A DNA stretch of 64,000 bases. Source: Gnetum montanum (taxonomy: Eukaryota > Streptophyta > Gnetopsida > Gnetales > Gnetaceae). Numbering within the stretch: the stretch's first letter is position 1; every line of letters begins with the position of its first letter. The DNA lies in contig MNCI01002011.1 of NCBI GenBank assembly GCA_015680685.1, positions 242,707 through 306,706 on the forward strand, written 5' to 3'. The notes beneath the pieces were generated by a model that saw only the letters and a program-made list of their open reading frames with translations, did not search any database and was not told where the DNA came from. The position numbers were made by a program, and so were the translations under genes. Below are positions 21,268 to 33,699 of the stretch, in pieces.

Positions 21268-24058
21268 TGGCCCCTAAACATGGACAACAAGAAGGAGCCT
21301 CTCAAGGTGTGTCCAAGTGACCAAGGAGAGGTAGAGGCCAAGCATCTCTTGAGCAACATGCAGAGCATGAGGCGCAATCGTTTAGCATCCATCAAGAGCC
21401 TCCTACTATTGTGTAATTGGGACAGGCGAAAGTAGGATCTACTGAAGTGCTTGAATAGGAAAAACATCTCATGTTGTCCTCGGAATGCATGCAGGAAATC
21501 CATGAAAGGTCCACATCAATAACTATGATCATGGAGCTAAAATTTGGACCTTTTATGGAGTTTGCTCCTAAGGCCGTTAGGGACCAACTCAAAGGATCCC
21601 CATTATGGCCCATCCTCTCTGAAAGTCGTGCCTGGTACCTAAGAGAAATGTACCAATTTTGGCATAATAAAGAAGAAGGCATCACAATTGATATTTGTGG
21701 TGTGTCTGTAGATTTTTCCACCAAGGCCATTTCGAAAGTGTTGAACCTTTCGAATACAAGGCCAAAAGTTGCTCACTTGTCCACTCATTCTGATGCTGAT
21801 GGGTGAAGAATTTGGTTGGATAAGGCGTACGGTAAAGATGATAAGACATATGGGGAGTTGACACTAAAAGAAAGAATATATTTCAAAATTGGCACTTATC
21901 ACATCTTCCCCACAAAAGGATTAAACAGAATCTCAACATATGTGGCAAGATGAAGTGCGATATTGATGGGCAAGGTTAATGCTAACCTTCCCCATCTATA
22001 TCTCATGGAGATCTTGAGGCGATTTGAAGAATGCAAGATAGGGAAGTTCATGTTGCCCTTTGCTTGTCTCATCAAGAAGTTGTGTAGGCATGCTAGAATT
22101 CTAGGGGTACACCAATGATGTTCCCAAAAGAGCCCAAAATGCTTCATTCATCGAATTACTAAAGCCACCAGCCCAAAGGAAGAGTGCTAGTGAGACACTA
22201 GAGCGAGAACAAGAATAGAAGGTGGGGCCCACTGCAACTCAAACTACATGGCCTAGCCAACTCCTAAGTATAGGGCCCAGTCAACAGCAAGGAGCAGGGC
22301 CTAGCACGAGCCAGCAAGACCAACCACCATCATTACCATAAGATTATTGACTATTGATGAGCTGTCTCAGGGCCATCACTGAGACGATCAGTTGGGGAAT
22401 TCATGATGATGCCAATGTCTTTCACATTATCGATGACACCGTACAGCCCACAGTTTCTATAGATTATACATGGGGCAAAGTGTCCATTCAGATAGGAGGA
22501 GGGGAGACACATTGGTTAGAACAAATTTCAGGGAACGCTGCATCATTTCTGGTGCAACTAGAGACTGGTGAAGGAGACACAGTAATGATCATGCAGCACC
22601 AAGATGCAGTAGGAGCCATAGAAGTGGTCACAGACCACATCAAGGAATCCTTCAATGTCTTTGTTGTGCCACTGACAGATTTCACAGGAGCATGCAATGC
22701 TCAAACTCTAGCCAGTCCCTTAATGACTCCTTCGGAGCATGAGGATGTTCTTGATCGGTTATTGCAAATAGTACAAGTGATGATGTCCTTGTTCAACATT
22801 CTACAAGATGTCATAGCAATGCAATCAGACCTCATCTCCATCAAAGGAAAGTTGGTCATGGCAGAGATTAGGGTCGATCATGCAGAGGCAGAGTTGGCAA
22901 GACTCCAAAAAAGGCTTGTTACCCTACAAACTGCATAGCGAGACCCATCTCAATTCATTCCTGCAGACCAACTGGACACTTTCAAGATAGAGAAGCTCAA
23001 TAAACTATTGGTAGATAATAAAAAAGTGGTGGAGGAGAAGGGGAAGGCTAATTGGGATGCTTCCAAGGCACAAGCACAAGCACACATGCATGCCAAAGCA
23101 CTCAAGGCCTTGTAGGAAGAAAATAAATAGCTTGCTACAAAAAATATCTGATTGACCACTGTGGAAAAATAGAAAAATGTTCTTGAAGAAAATTTCCAAC
23201 AGTTACAAGAATAGTTGGTCAGGGTCAACCAAGATATGAATCGCTTGGCCAAAGAGAATTAAACCCTCTCAATAAAGGAGGTACATGCAATCCATAAGAA
23301 GACAACCATTGAAATAAGCATGTGGCAAAATGAGACCAAGCGACATGAAAAATTAAAAGAGCAAGACCAGGTGGGAATGTATAAGCAAGTCATCGACAAA
23401 GAGATCCATATGGCCAAGGCCCACATTAATGCCTTCAGTGCTCAACACACTGATTAGTAGGCCATATTGAACACATATGCATTCGTCCACTAGGTAGAGC
23501 TCAAAAGCCAGGACCTGTAGATCCAAGATCTTACAGAGTACATGGAATTGACAAACTTGTGATATGCCAACCTAGCCATGTTAACAATAGGATGCTGAAG
23601 AATAGAGCTGGAGAAGTAGGTAGCTACCACCTATGCCAAATATGAAACAGAATTTGCAGAACATAAGAAAACATTACAAAGGCTAGATAGAAGTCACAAA
23701 TTTTGAGTTGGAGGTGGTTAAGGCTAACTAACAAGGGCAGAAAGATGTCGTGACAAACTTGGCTCAATGGCTTACAAATTACTAAGACTACAAGGATAAA
23801 GCCAGAGCCTACGAGGAGGAATGGAAATTGTTTGTAGCATGGTATGTCAAAGAAAATTAGATGTTTCCATAACTATCATGTCCATGGGAAGTGCCAACTC
23901 CATCAAACATTGGAGCATAAGCATAAATAGCATAGGATCCCTGAACTGAAGAGGAAAAACTCCAGGCACTTCTTTAGAGCCACCAAATCCCAAAACCTGA
24001 AGCACAAGACAAGGGGAAGTGACCCATGGAGGAGCCACCACCACTTGGAACCACATGA
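21268..24058 (+). pseudogene. Element B 3' ORF: plant-transposon-protein-like domain plus coiled coil
   Basis: The ATG at 21268 directly follows a splice-acceptor-like TGATTGCAG, so the leader may be spliced. Start MAPKHGQQEGASQG, then a basic region. At 21480-21790: PLWPILSESRAWYLREMYQF, then ITIDICGVSVDFSTKAISKV and LNLSN, the signature of putative plant transposon proteins. Near 21985-22090 follows LEILRRFEECKIGKFMLPFA (read across stops). Around 22354-22938 is an open acidic stretch; from 22980 a long coiled coil includes EISMWQNETKRHEKLKEQ. Stops and shifts occur throughout. It occupies the env position of Athila elements but shows no signal peptide or membrane span. Element C has the same ORF (52.25-50.12 kb). 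Confidence 0.75.
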
Positions 24059-24214
24059 GTTTCAATAAAATTTTGCAATTTTGTAATTTTGTAATTTTGT
24101 GTTCATGTCCCAATTTTGTTCTATTCAATTCTCCACTACAACATTAATAATTCCTAGTCAATCACTAATCCCATACCTATCCACTATGTAATCAATGGGG
24201 CTTATTCTCATTTT

Positions 24215-24254
24215 GTATGACTCGAGGACGAGTTTTCATTCAGTCGTGGGGGTA
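24215..24254 (+). promoter_or_regulatory. B hairpin and polypurine tract
   Basis: An inverted repeat ACTCGAGGACGAGT is followed by GTCGTGGGGGTA immediately before the 3' LTR. The G-rich part is the expected plus-strand primer. Confidence 0.7.
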
Positions 24255-25099
24255 TGATGAATCATGATTCATTAGGCTCTGACATCGGACCCACGATATC
24301 AGGTACGTGATATCGTAGCCTGGCTAGCGATATCAGATACACGGTATCATGACTCTTGTGCGGGCCTATAAATACACATGTAGGCATAAGGACTCAGGGA
24401 GTTAATCAGTCAGTAGTTCAGTTAGAAGTTAGTTTTCATTTTTAGTTCTTCTCAACCCTTTTTCCCCAGTACATGCTCGGAGTGTGATGATTGTAATTGT
24501 ACAACACCTTTATTCAAGTGTGATGTACTTGGACATGCACATGATTGAAAATAAAGATCAAGATTACTTCATCATTGTAGCATTTACTTTAATTATTTAA
24601 TTGTTATTCATTACTTTCTTACTTAATACTTCTTTACCCTCAACTCCTATCCTTGTTAGTAAATGTGGAATGAGTACAACTTAATCACGAGCATTTAAGT
24701 GTGACTACTTGGTATCCTAGTAGCATACCTAGGATATGTACTTGGTAAACCCAATAGTAGTCATACATGAGGTCCAAGATGTATACAGATAATTAAGGAT
24801 GGATGCTCATCGCACTTAGGCTAGCGTAGACTCTCTTCATCCTTTCCCTCTTAGTTAAAACAAAGTTACTTTCCATTGCCTCTAGGAGTAGAACTAGTCT
24901 AGGGCCACATCATACAACTCACTCTGGACTAAACCATATGTGACAAAGCAAATAGTAGTCCAGGTGGGAAGACAGTGAACTACGATCAACAAGTAACTAT
25001 CTAGATACCACAACTAGCTTGTCTACGAAGTTCAACCAGATCGTGCGTGAAACACTCATATTCGTATGGTTGAGTGTAGCGGTATCTCACCACTCATCA
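24255..25099 (+). mobile_element. Element B 3' LTR
   Basis: 845 bp. Hexamers at 24281 GACATC, 24295, 24309 and 24329 GATATC, and 24343 GGTATC (14-14-20-14), one unit fewer than the 5' LTR. TATA box at 24367-24374. Confidence 0.93.
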
Positions 25100-25104
25100 G
25101 CATT

Positions 25105-28100
25105 ATTGGAGAGTTGGTGATCAACTTACTCTAGTTCATCCATGCTTACAACATACATGTATATCAGGCTCTCAGTTGGTTCCATGCAAAGTGTGTAGCT
25201 TTCAAGATCAGTAGTTAGCCACTGGGTGTCCTCATGTTTTGTGGCTACTACGTACATACACCTTTGAATTTCTACTTTTGGTGCACATTGATTGCATGTA
25301 GAGATGGATGCTTGTTTAATAGACTAGAGTTTCTACATACAATTATGCCTTGTATTATTGTACGCGATGCATGGAACTCGCTTCTTTTGAATCTTTTCAA
25401 ATACATTTTCTTTAGATATTTCCAAGGAAAGATTTTTGATGTCCATTCTTACATCAAAAATGCTTAGCCATGCCCTTATCATGATGTTTAGAAAGTCCCC
25501 TTTAAAGTTTTCCATCTTGATTACTAGGAAACCAGTAGGATAAGACAACCCACAAATAGTGGTCACAATGTCTTCCACTAGTCCCAATGGAACAGTTGTG
25601 GACTGGTCTACCAATTCTAATATGATATTGCTCTTCTTGAGAGGAGGTAGGTTCCATGCAGTATACATTTCATGAGAAATCATGTTAACACCAGAACCTA
25701 AATCAAGGAGAGCTTTACATGGTTTGTTCCTAGCAATCTGCAAATAAATCAAAGGACTTTGAGGATCAGCTAATTTCCTAGGAAGGTTGTCAGCCTAAAT
25801 CCAATCAGATATGGTATGAGTTGGCATAATAGTATGGATTCGTGGTGGGATTTAGTTTGAAGGGGACATGAAGGAATTTAATGCAGAGAGAGATGGAGGA
25901 ACAAGGTTGCCAATTGCATGTGTATGTGAGGGATTTAGTGGACTATTGGGTTGGAAGAAAGGTCTTTTCTTTAATTGAGTGTTTGAACCACTTGGTTGAT
26001 GAACCAGTTGTAGATTAATGGCCTTGCTAGCATTACATTGTTGTAGTTGAGTTGGGAGTTCACCCCACATAGATGGATCAAGTGGTAGCTATGTTGAGGA
26101 TGGAGGAAGATGTGTAGGAATAAGAGAAGGATAAGGATAAAAGGTGGGATTCCTCTTTGCACGTGGAGAATGAATTTGATAATAATTAAGAGGGTAGTAG
26201 TGAGATTGAAAAGTAGAAACATGACAGGAAGAGTCACGTGGAGACAGAGGTTATTGAACATAATGCCCATATGGATTAGGTTTTCTGTAAGGGTATTTCT
26301 ACCTTGATGGTGCCACTACCCATGACTGTGGTTGCTGCCATGGTAAGTATTGTTCATATGGTTGCAATGCAGTTCCACTTGGATAATACTATTATTGTTG
26401 GTGGAATGGCTTAGAATTTCCTTGAGGATAAGGCAATCTATTAGGTGTTTTCCTTTATGCTAGTTGTGGATTTAGGGCATACATCCCAGACTCCTGTAAG
26501 TGTTACACAATAGGGAAACATCCCTTAGGATGTTCATAATGGTAAATTTCACACCCACTATCATCATCTGATTTGATTCCCACAACTTCCTCTATTGCAG
26601 CAATCTTGCCCTTACCTCTTTGATTAATTCGTTCAACTTTCATGCACCTCCTACACTCATGATCACTACCTTGTTCTCTAGACTCTTTAGTAATTTTTAT
26701 GATAGCTTGAAATCAGCTATCTATGGAGTTCCATAGCTAATCAACCTTGGCCATAATTTCAAATTGAAATTTTTGAAGTCATAAGGCTTTCCTATTTACT
26801 ACCTCATTAAGTGATGACTCTTTCTCACTATCATAGAATCAAACCTCCCTATTTCTAATGGAAGGATCACAATTATATTCCTTTGCACTTTCTCTCTTCC
26901 TCAACTCTCCTTCTTCTTTCACTACCTACTTAATCAATCTTTGGATCTGACAAGCACTTAATTCTAATAATTTCCCTTGGGCATAGACACCAAGAGTTTT
27001 CCTTGTTTCTGATTGGAGTCCATCTACAATGTGGCAAAGTTGGTCTAGTTGAGAATAATCATGGCTAGGACATCTGTGAAATAATGAATAGTATTAGCTA
27101 ATGTTGGCATTGAAGGGTTTATGTGTCCCTTGTTTCAATCCTTGGATGTACCTCCTCAAGTTGGACACTCGAGAGTACATTTGATATTTTTCATTAAATA
27201 GTTCAAGCATTGTACTCCATCGTCTAATAGATTTTGGTTCTAAGAACCAACACTAGTTCTCTGCTTCTTTAATGAGTGTCCTAGGGAACAACTTAAGTTT
27301 TTGCCACTCATTTTCTATGTTTTTCAAGGCACATGCATCTTGAAAATCTTGGATATGATTCTATAGATCTAAGTTATATCCCCCTTTGAATTTAGGGATA
27401 TTGTTCATGTCTAGTCTCTTGATCGGACAATCCTTTATGTACCTTGTGGGAATCCTCAATGCCTTTACAATGTTGAGCATTCTTTGAGTAGCAAGTAAAG
27501 GCTCATTGAGGCCCTAATTTTGGTGTTGCCAATGTTCTCTACTATCCCTTCGTTCATGGTAGTAGGTCTCTCTTGACTACCCATGCCTTGGGTCTTGACT
27601 TGCCCAACGGTCTCATTGATTATCTCAGTCTTGTTGATCACCTCCATTATGATCATGCCCCCTTGATTGCAGTCAAAGACTAGAAAAGGAAGATGGCAAC
27701 AAAGGTAAAGAGGAAGAGGACTAGCACCATCACGATGCCTACTACACCCTCTTTGATGATCACGGCCATGATCATGATCAGGTTTCTTGTTCGCATCCCT
27801 ACCCTAACTTACCTCCTTGAATTCCCCTTTGTTGTTGGATCTAAAACACAGATTATGAATCGTGGATAATAGGTTCTAGTTTTGACCTCCTTCACCAAAG
27901 TCAAAAAGAGGAGTTTCACTTAATGGAAAACCCCTAAAGAAGGGTCCTCCACCATCTTTTTGGTATGGCAGATATGGGGAATCAATGAACCACTTTCCCT
28001 TCACAAATTCATAGTGTTACTCTAACGAGCAATTCCTTAGACATTGTGCATTAGTGGGACAATAATCCGTGGCATTAGTATCTTGCACAGCATACTCAAC

Positions 28101-28476
28101 ATGAAGTTCTTGGAGATCCAAACATACAAGAGTTTGGTGGAGCATCACAAGAACTTGATCTAGTGGCAAGCGGCAACACAATGTTGCCCTTCATGTCACA
28201 CCATCACAATAGTTCATCTTGGTGTTGGATGAAGGTGAAGTTTAGTACATACCCATCAGGATGAGCATATACCACTCGATATTGTTGGGGAACCTATTGA
28301 TTCATTCAATTAGACTTTGCAAAGAATCAATCCTATGAGAAGAAGACATAAGAAATGTAGCATGTTTCATAAAAATTGTTGTAGTAATCTTAAGATGTGA
28401 TATGACTCTATGGTTCATTCTACTAATCTTGAATGATTTGACCAAGTTCTAGATAGCACATGTAACAACTAAAGGT
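25105..28476 (-). pseudogene. Element D gag and protease (Athila-like)
   Basis: Minus strand, high to low. Gag at about 28300-25850: RLDMNNIPKFKGGYNLDL, WQKLKLFPRTL, RRWSTMLELFNEKYQMYSR and ETRKTLGVYAQGKLLEL match B Gag; CEIYHYEHPKGC is its knuckle-like segment. A Pro/Gln/His-rich linker follows. Protease at about 25760-25390: CKALLDLGSGVNMISHEMY is the active-site region, reading D-L-G where a D-S/T-G triad is common. Then VPLGLVEDIV and a degraded IMIRAWLS strand. The frame runs on to 25105, the edge of B's target duplication, and continues at 15984 as the pre-RT region. Many stops. Confidence 0.85.
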
Positions 28477-28494
28477 CCCAGACAATAGTGCCAA
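28476..28494 (-). promoter_or_regulatory. Primer binding site of D
   Basis: Minus-strand TTGGCACTATTGTCTGGGA next to the LTR end CACTCATCA, a decayed version of the B site. Confidence 0.7.
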
Positions 28495-29391
28495 TGATGA
28501 GTGACGAGGTACCCCTATGCCCAACCATATGAATCACAAGCATTCACACATGATCCAATCAAATTCCATAGAACTTAAGTTTTCAAGTACACTAGTTCCA
28601 AGATGTGGAATCTAATCATGACAATCATTGTATTCTCAACTATACTTGTGGAGCTTAATTGTATGATTAAGTATAGTTAAGGCACATGATTTTTATTATT
28701 TTATATTCTATTTATCTATGATTAAGAATAGGTTGAAACGTAACTTATAATCAATTTAACTTAATCTAATTGTTGATCAATAACTAACTATCCTAACATA
28801 AGTATCTAATTCCACTTTCTGGGAACATCCTAACATAACTAACTATCCTAACATAAGTATCTGATAATGCTACTTAGTTACCAAACATTAAGTGTTTCTG
28901 GTATTACCAAGTGTCATACACATGCTCGAAGCGATTGTACTCATGTGCTTAATTCATTAGCTGCTATTGAATTTGGTTAGCTTACTTTAGCTTAATTACT
29001 TGGAAGCATTAAATGAAATTTCATGAAACATTAAATACATAAATAAAGTATTTAAGCTAGCCAAGGTGTTGCAAGGTTTGATTAAAAAGTTCATCTTTAT
29101 TTCTACACATACTGTCGTACTCAAGTACAACAATGCTTAAACAAAGATCTATACACTTAATGACTCTTATTACGGGCACTTTGGAAAATATTCAAACTCA
29201 GGAGAAAACATATTGCAAGAGCTTTGCTATATTTATAGGTTCGCATATACCCCATAATATCATATATTCAACATCGCATCTTGGGGTTCGATATTAGGTA
29301 TTCGATATCAAGACTTTGATATCGCATATCCAATATTGAGGCTCTAGTATCGTGTATCTAAGATTGGAGCACAACTAAACATGATTTATCA
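28495..29391 (-). mobile_element. Element D 5' LTR
   Basis: About 897 bp. Minus strand starts TGATAAATCATG and ends CACTCATCA, as in B. TATA box TATAAATA at plus 29230-29237. It inserts into copia element J, whose integrase fragment begins within about 30 bp. Confidence 0.85.
29256..29351 (-). repeat. GATATC array in D LTR (14-14-14-14-20-14)
   Basis: Plus-strand hexamer starts: 29256 AATATC, 29270 AACATC, 29290 GATATT, 29304 GATATC, 29318 GATATC, 29332 AATATT and 29346 AGTATC. Read in LTR direction the steps are 14,14,14,14,20,14. The 20-bp step has the same place relative to the TATA box as in B. Confidence 0.92.
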
Positions 29392-29409
29392 ATATCCATT
29401 CCTTTTATC

Positions 29410-30652
29410 AAGAAAAAGGTATCGTTCATCAACACAGTTGTGCTGCTACCCTACAACCAAATGGTGTAATTAAGAAAAACATCAACTTCTAAATGTTTCC
29501 TGAGCTTTTAAGGAGAAATGCATGTTTGTTGCCTCAACAAATCTCTATATAGGCTCAAGCAAGCTTCGAGATAATGGTTTCAAAAACTATATTCTTCTCT
29601 AATTGATGCTAGCTACACTCAATCAAAGGCTAATCATTCTCTCTTCACATGCACAATAGGGGCTTCCTTTACAATAGTGTTGGTGTACGTAGATGATATC
29701 ATTGTTGCTAAAAATAATCTTGTCTCCATTGTAACTATCAAAAAGTTCCTTCGTAGTTAATTTCAAGTCAAAGATTGGGAGTGACTTAAATGTTTTCTTG
29801 GGATTAAAGTTGCTTGCTCTAGTAAGAGTATTCATCTTTCACTAGGTTTTCTTAGTTCACGTCCTTCTTCATTTCCAATGGAGCAAAAATTGAAGCTTAA
29901 CAAAAATGGTAGACCTTTATTGGAAGATCCATTATCATATTGTCATCTTGTGGGACATCTCATCTATCTCACTATCATTCACCATAACATTACATATTCA
30001 GTTTATACCTTAATTCAATTCTTAAATTAGCCTTGGCAACCCCATCTTGATGTAGCTCATAGAATTCTTAGATATCTAAAGAAAGCACTAGGTTAGGAAA
30101 TTTTACTCTCTTCCTCGAGTTATCTTTAATTATGTGCATACTTTGATTCTGATTGGGCTAGTTACACTAAATCTTATAGATCTATTACTAGGTATTGTAC
30201 TTTTCTTGGAACTTCTTCACTTTCATGGAAGTGAAAGAAACAATCCACTATCTCCCATTCCTCTACTGAAGTAGAATACCATGTATGACAAGTGCTTACT
30301 ATGAACTTACTTGTCTTTTCAATCTATTAAAGGATCTATAAGTATCTCATCCTTAACGAACAACTTTATTTTGTGACAACAAGACTACTCTACATATAAC
30401 TACTAATCTAGTCTTCCATGAATGAAATAAACACATTGAGATTGATTGTCACATTGTTTATGAAAAGATTCAATCTAGAATGGTTCGAATAGTTCATGTG
30501 CCCACTGTAAATAAAATTGTTGATCTCTTCATAAAACCTCTTGGAGCTCTTCAATTTTAATGTTAACTTGAAAAGTTGGGTGTTTTCAAGTATTAGAATG
30601 TTTCATGTTCACACTTTTAGAATGTTTCAATTTTCAGCATTATTTCTAAGGG
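29410..30652 (+). pseudogene. Copia element J: integrase end fused to RT end and RNase H
   Basis: A remnant near 29420-29530 resembles the integrase QxNGxxE region (QPNGVIKKKHQ). It runs straight into the RT C-terminal half (VYVDDIIVAKNNLVS, KCFLGIKVA), then YLTIIHHNITYSV, HLDVAHRILRYLKKALG and RNase H (CAYFDSDWASYTKSYRSITR, STEVEYH). The middle of RT is missing, so an internal deletion joined integrase to RT. Stops are frequent. The upstream part is cut off by element D. Confidence 0.85.
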
Positions 30653-30873
30653 TGTTGTACTAAAATGATCTTGCTTTGTAAAATTTCCTTTACTCAGTGT
30701 TCCCTCTATGTTAAGTTCCCTATCCTATTTTTTATATTCTTTGGATAGTTTCCATTCAACCTCCACTCAAGAATTGTATAAATATGTGCATGTGTAAACC
30801 TACAATTGTAGATTTATAGCAATCTTCTTCTACATAATTATATTTTCTTTTCCATTGCTCTTCATTTCTAACA
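30653..30873 (+). mobile_element. Copia element J 3' LTR
   Basis: About 221 bp from TGTTGTACTAAAATG after a short purine tract (CTAAGGG) to TTCTAACA. TATA box TATAAATA at 30777-30784. The size is normal for small copia LTRs. Confidence 0.65.
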
Positions 30874-31239
30874 ATTACATTGAATGGTCTTGATAAAGGC
30901 CTTTATAACTTCAAGATTTGAAAAATATAATTAAGAAAAAACTCAACCATAATAGGCATCATTCTACTTGACATCAAGACGACATATTTATATCATGGAT
31001 AAAGCAAGGATATAGATACATAATTGTACAAATCTTTAATGAAAGTGGAACAATTATTGTAACTACATTGGAACAGCTGTACAAACTCTTTACAAGAAAT
31101 CATATTATTTTAATGTACGTATAGATGGTTAAGGAATGTGTAGTAAATCATGAGAGAAATAAAGCATATTTCAACACTAAACTAAAAATCACGAATGTTT
31201 CATAGCTTGATTTGTATTGTAGAATCTAATACTTTTTCT
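30874..31239. other. No recognisable feature
   Basis: A/T-rich decayed sequence; nothing supported. Confidence 0.5.
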
Positions 31240-31640
31240 TAAGTTGGAGTGTGAAGGTCTGTAACACCCAACCTACCAACAAGGAAAAGAAACTAATGAG
31301 CCTTAGTGAAGATGGCTACTAGATGCACTTCACTTGGGACATAAACTATAGAAATATCTATGAACTATAATTTTTCTTGAACAATATGACAAGCACATTC
31401 AATATGTTTAGTACCCCCATGAAAAATTAGATTAGAAAATATGTGAAAGGTTGCTTGATTGTCCCAATATAGTTTTATGGATTGGGTACCCACAACACCA
31501 AGATCCAATAAGAGTGCCTTAAGCTAAATCAATTTACAAGTATTTGTTGCCATTGAGTGATATTCAACCTCAATTTATGAATAAGATACAAATTGTAAAA
31601 CTACCCACCTAATCAAGGTAAGAGAGTATTACATTGGTTT
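31240..31640 (-). pseudogene. Copia RNase H fragment (K)
   Basis: The minus-strand translation carries EVEYHSMATNTCKLI, LYWDNQATFHI, FHGGTKHIECACHIV and GRLGVTDLHTPT, the usual end of Ty1/copia polymerase. Stops show long inactivity. No LTR identified. Confidence 0.8.
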
Positions 31641-33120
31641 GAACCCTAAAGAATCACATTATCATGGTAAGAAAATTAAGCTAAACCAAATGTACTAATG
31701 AAAGGATAAAAAGAAGCATTAAACCATGATCAAGAAATTACTTAGAACATGATCACATAATAATATGTCAACCACATACAAAGATAACTACTACATATAT
31801 TAAGCATTAATAACCCATCATACATAGGTATGATATTCTCATAATGCATCTAGAAAATATCTATATTCATTTCTCTCTTTGCATTTGGAAATGTCTCTGA
31901 TGGCTTGTTCTGTACTCTATATCGAAACTTTGGTGTGCAATTATTTTTTAGTAACAAGAGTATAACTATGAACTCCTTTCAAGATTTAAATATCATATTA
32001 TCAAAAATGTCACATTTTAGTTAGAGCTTCAAATAAAAAAGCTTCATTGAAAGCTAAATAATTAACTTATTTTCTATAGTATTAGTTTCTTTTTGTTTTG
32101 AAGGCTCAAGGATGGAAAGCTTTTAACTCTTGTTGCTATTTGTTCATCATTTTTTATTGATGTAATATTTTCTCTTTAGAGAGTATTTTCTCTTTCTCTT
32201 TATAAGAAATCCTTTACTAAGAAATGAAAACCTATGCGAGTGCTTCTCAATAAAAGTAAGCCTTGGTCCTTTTCTTATTCTAAAGGGGAGGGTTTTCAAG
32301 ATTAGTTATAAGATTGAAAATCTTAAAAGGCATCTTAAAAAATCATTAGGCTTTTTTTTAGACTCTCTCTTTGATGATCTAATGTACTCTAATTTTTTAA
32401 ATATTATTATTCATTTTTTCATATCCAATAACCAACAAGAAGAGAAATACATCCTATGTCTAATACATAAATACCCAAACTACTACCCAACATCATAAAT
32501 GTATTATGTGTCCACTCCAACAAATAGAAAATATAAAATAGCATATTATTAGTATTAAACTAAGCCTGTTGTAACATCAAGATTCTACACACCCCTTTCT
32601 AGTTGTTATGTTTTATGACTTGAACCCTCAATATATTATTTTACTAGCCTACGCTTTGTATTTATACCTCAAACTTATGCTATATGCTATGCTTGTGATT
32701 GGTATCTTTAATTATAATTGGTCCAAAAAACTCCCCACCTAGCTCACAATAATTGGATTTTATGAAATGAAATGAAGCTTCATTACATCTAAAGACCCAT
32801 AGGATCTATTAGGCAGATATTACATTTTCATGAAAAATAAAGATAGACTCTACAAATTGACCAAGCACTAATGAGGGCATCAAAAATAAATCATATAGGC
32901 TTTTTACTGAGTAGTCATATGCATATTCTACAAATGCACTCTTCTTAGGGGAGTTGAATTTATCTAACACTTTCAATTCTAAGATGATGAGAACTTAAGT
33001 GATGCTTGCTAATAGCATTCTGATACTTGATGGGAATAGTAGCTAAGAGATAATAATCTTTTACATTAGTTTAGTAGATCTAATGTGATGTAAATAAAAT
33101 TGTCTCTTGCCTTTCACATT
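31641..33120. other. No recognisable feature
   Basis: A/T-rich, stop-dense on both strands; nothing supported. Confidence 0.5.
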
Positions 33121-33650
33121 AGTCCACATCTATGTTAAAACTTTTTGTTTGACTAGTCGATAAATATGCTTAGGATTTTGTTGTATGTCCTCCCAAGAGA
33201 TTCCATTTTCTCAACCATTGCATCCCTTGAAAATATCAACCATGGTCTCGTGAATCCTCAAGAATTGCTTTAGAGAATTGTCTTGCCTTAAGATATGCAA
33301 GCTATGAGTATATGTAATAAATTAGCACAAGGCTTCTGCTTCTAAAGGTAATAAATCACATTCACATAATAAAATTGAAAAAGGTGTTTTTACCTTCACC
33401 TTTAACACATTGAGAAGAAACGTTTTTTTCACTCTTTCAATATCTTTCCAAAGTTTAGCACTGAGTCTAGGTTCTTAAACAACAAATCCATACAATATGG
33501 TAGAATATATCATAGTTTAAAATTTTGTTTTCTAACCTTCCAAGCCCAAAGGCCTAAATCCTTACACTTGTTTTTGAAAGCATACAAAGCTTTGAAGCCT
33601 CCTACTATTTTTTTTCTTTGATGCACTTCCCCACATGTAAATGTTTGAAT
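33120..33650 (-). pseudogene. LINE 3' fragment (tentative)
   Basis: The minus-strand translation contains VKKTFLLNVLKVKVKTPFSI, then LLCECDLLPLEAEAL and a basic run with HSLHILRQDNS, resembling the region after RT in plant LINEs. No endonuclease, poly(A) or target duplication found. Confidence 0.45.
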
Positions 33651-33699
33651 AAATGATATTTTATTTGTATGTCAAAGTTATATTCTTCATTGTTGCTTT

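Larger units (their letters stand above)
15985..25099 (+). mobile_element. Element B: complete non-autonomous Athila-like LTR element
   Basis: LTRs 15985-16850 and 24255-25099, both TGATGAATCATG...CACTCATCA. Target duplication GCATT at 15980-15984 and 25100-25104 is perfect. The interior holds a primer site, gag, about 1.3 kb without recognisable coding, an internal promoter, a 3' ORF and a polypurine tract. No protease, RT, RNase H or integrase was found, so it depended on enzymes made elsewhere. It sits in element D between its protease and RT, in opposite orientation. Confidence 0.93.

Noticed and set aside
21268-24058. Envelope protein in the 3' ORF of B
   Set aside because: It is in the env position of Athila elements, but no signal peptide, membrane span or cysteine pattern is visible; the coiled coil and plant-transposon-protein signature fit better.
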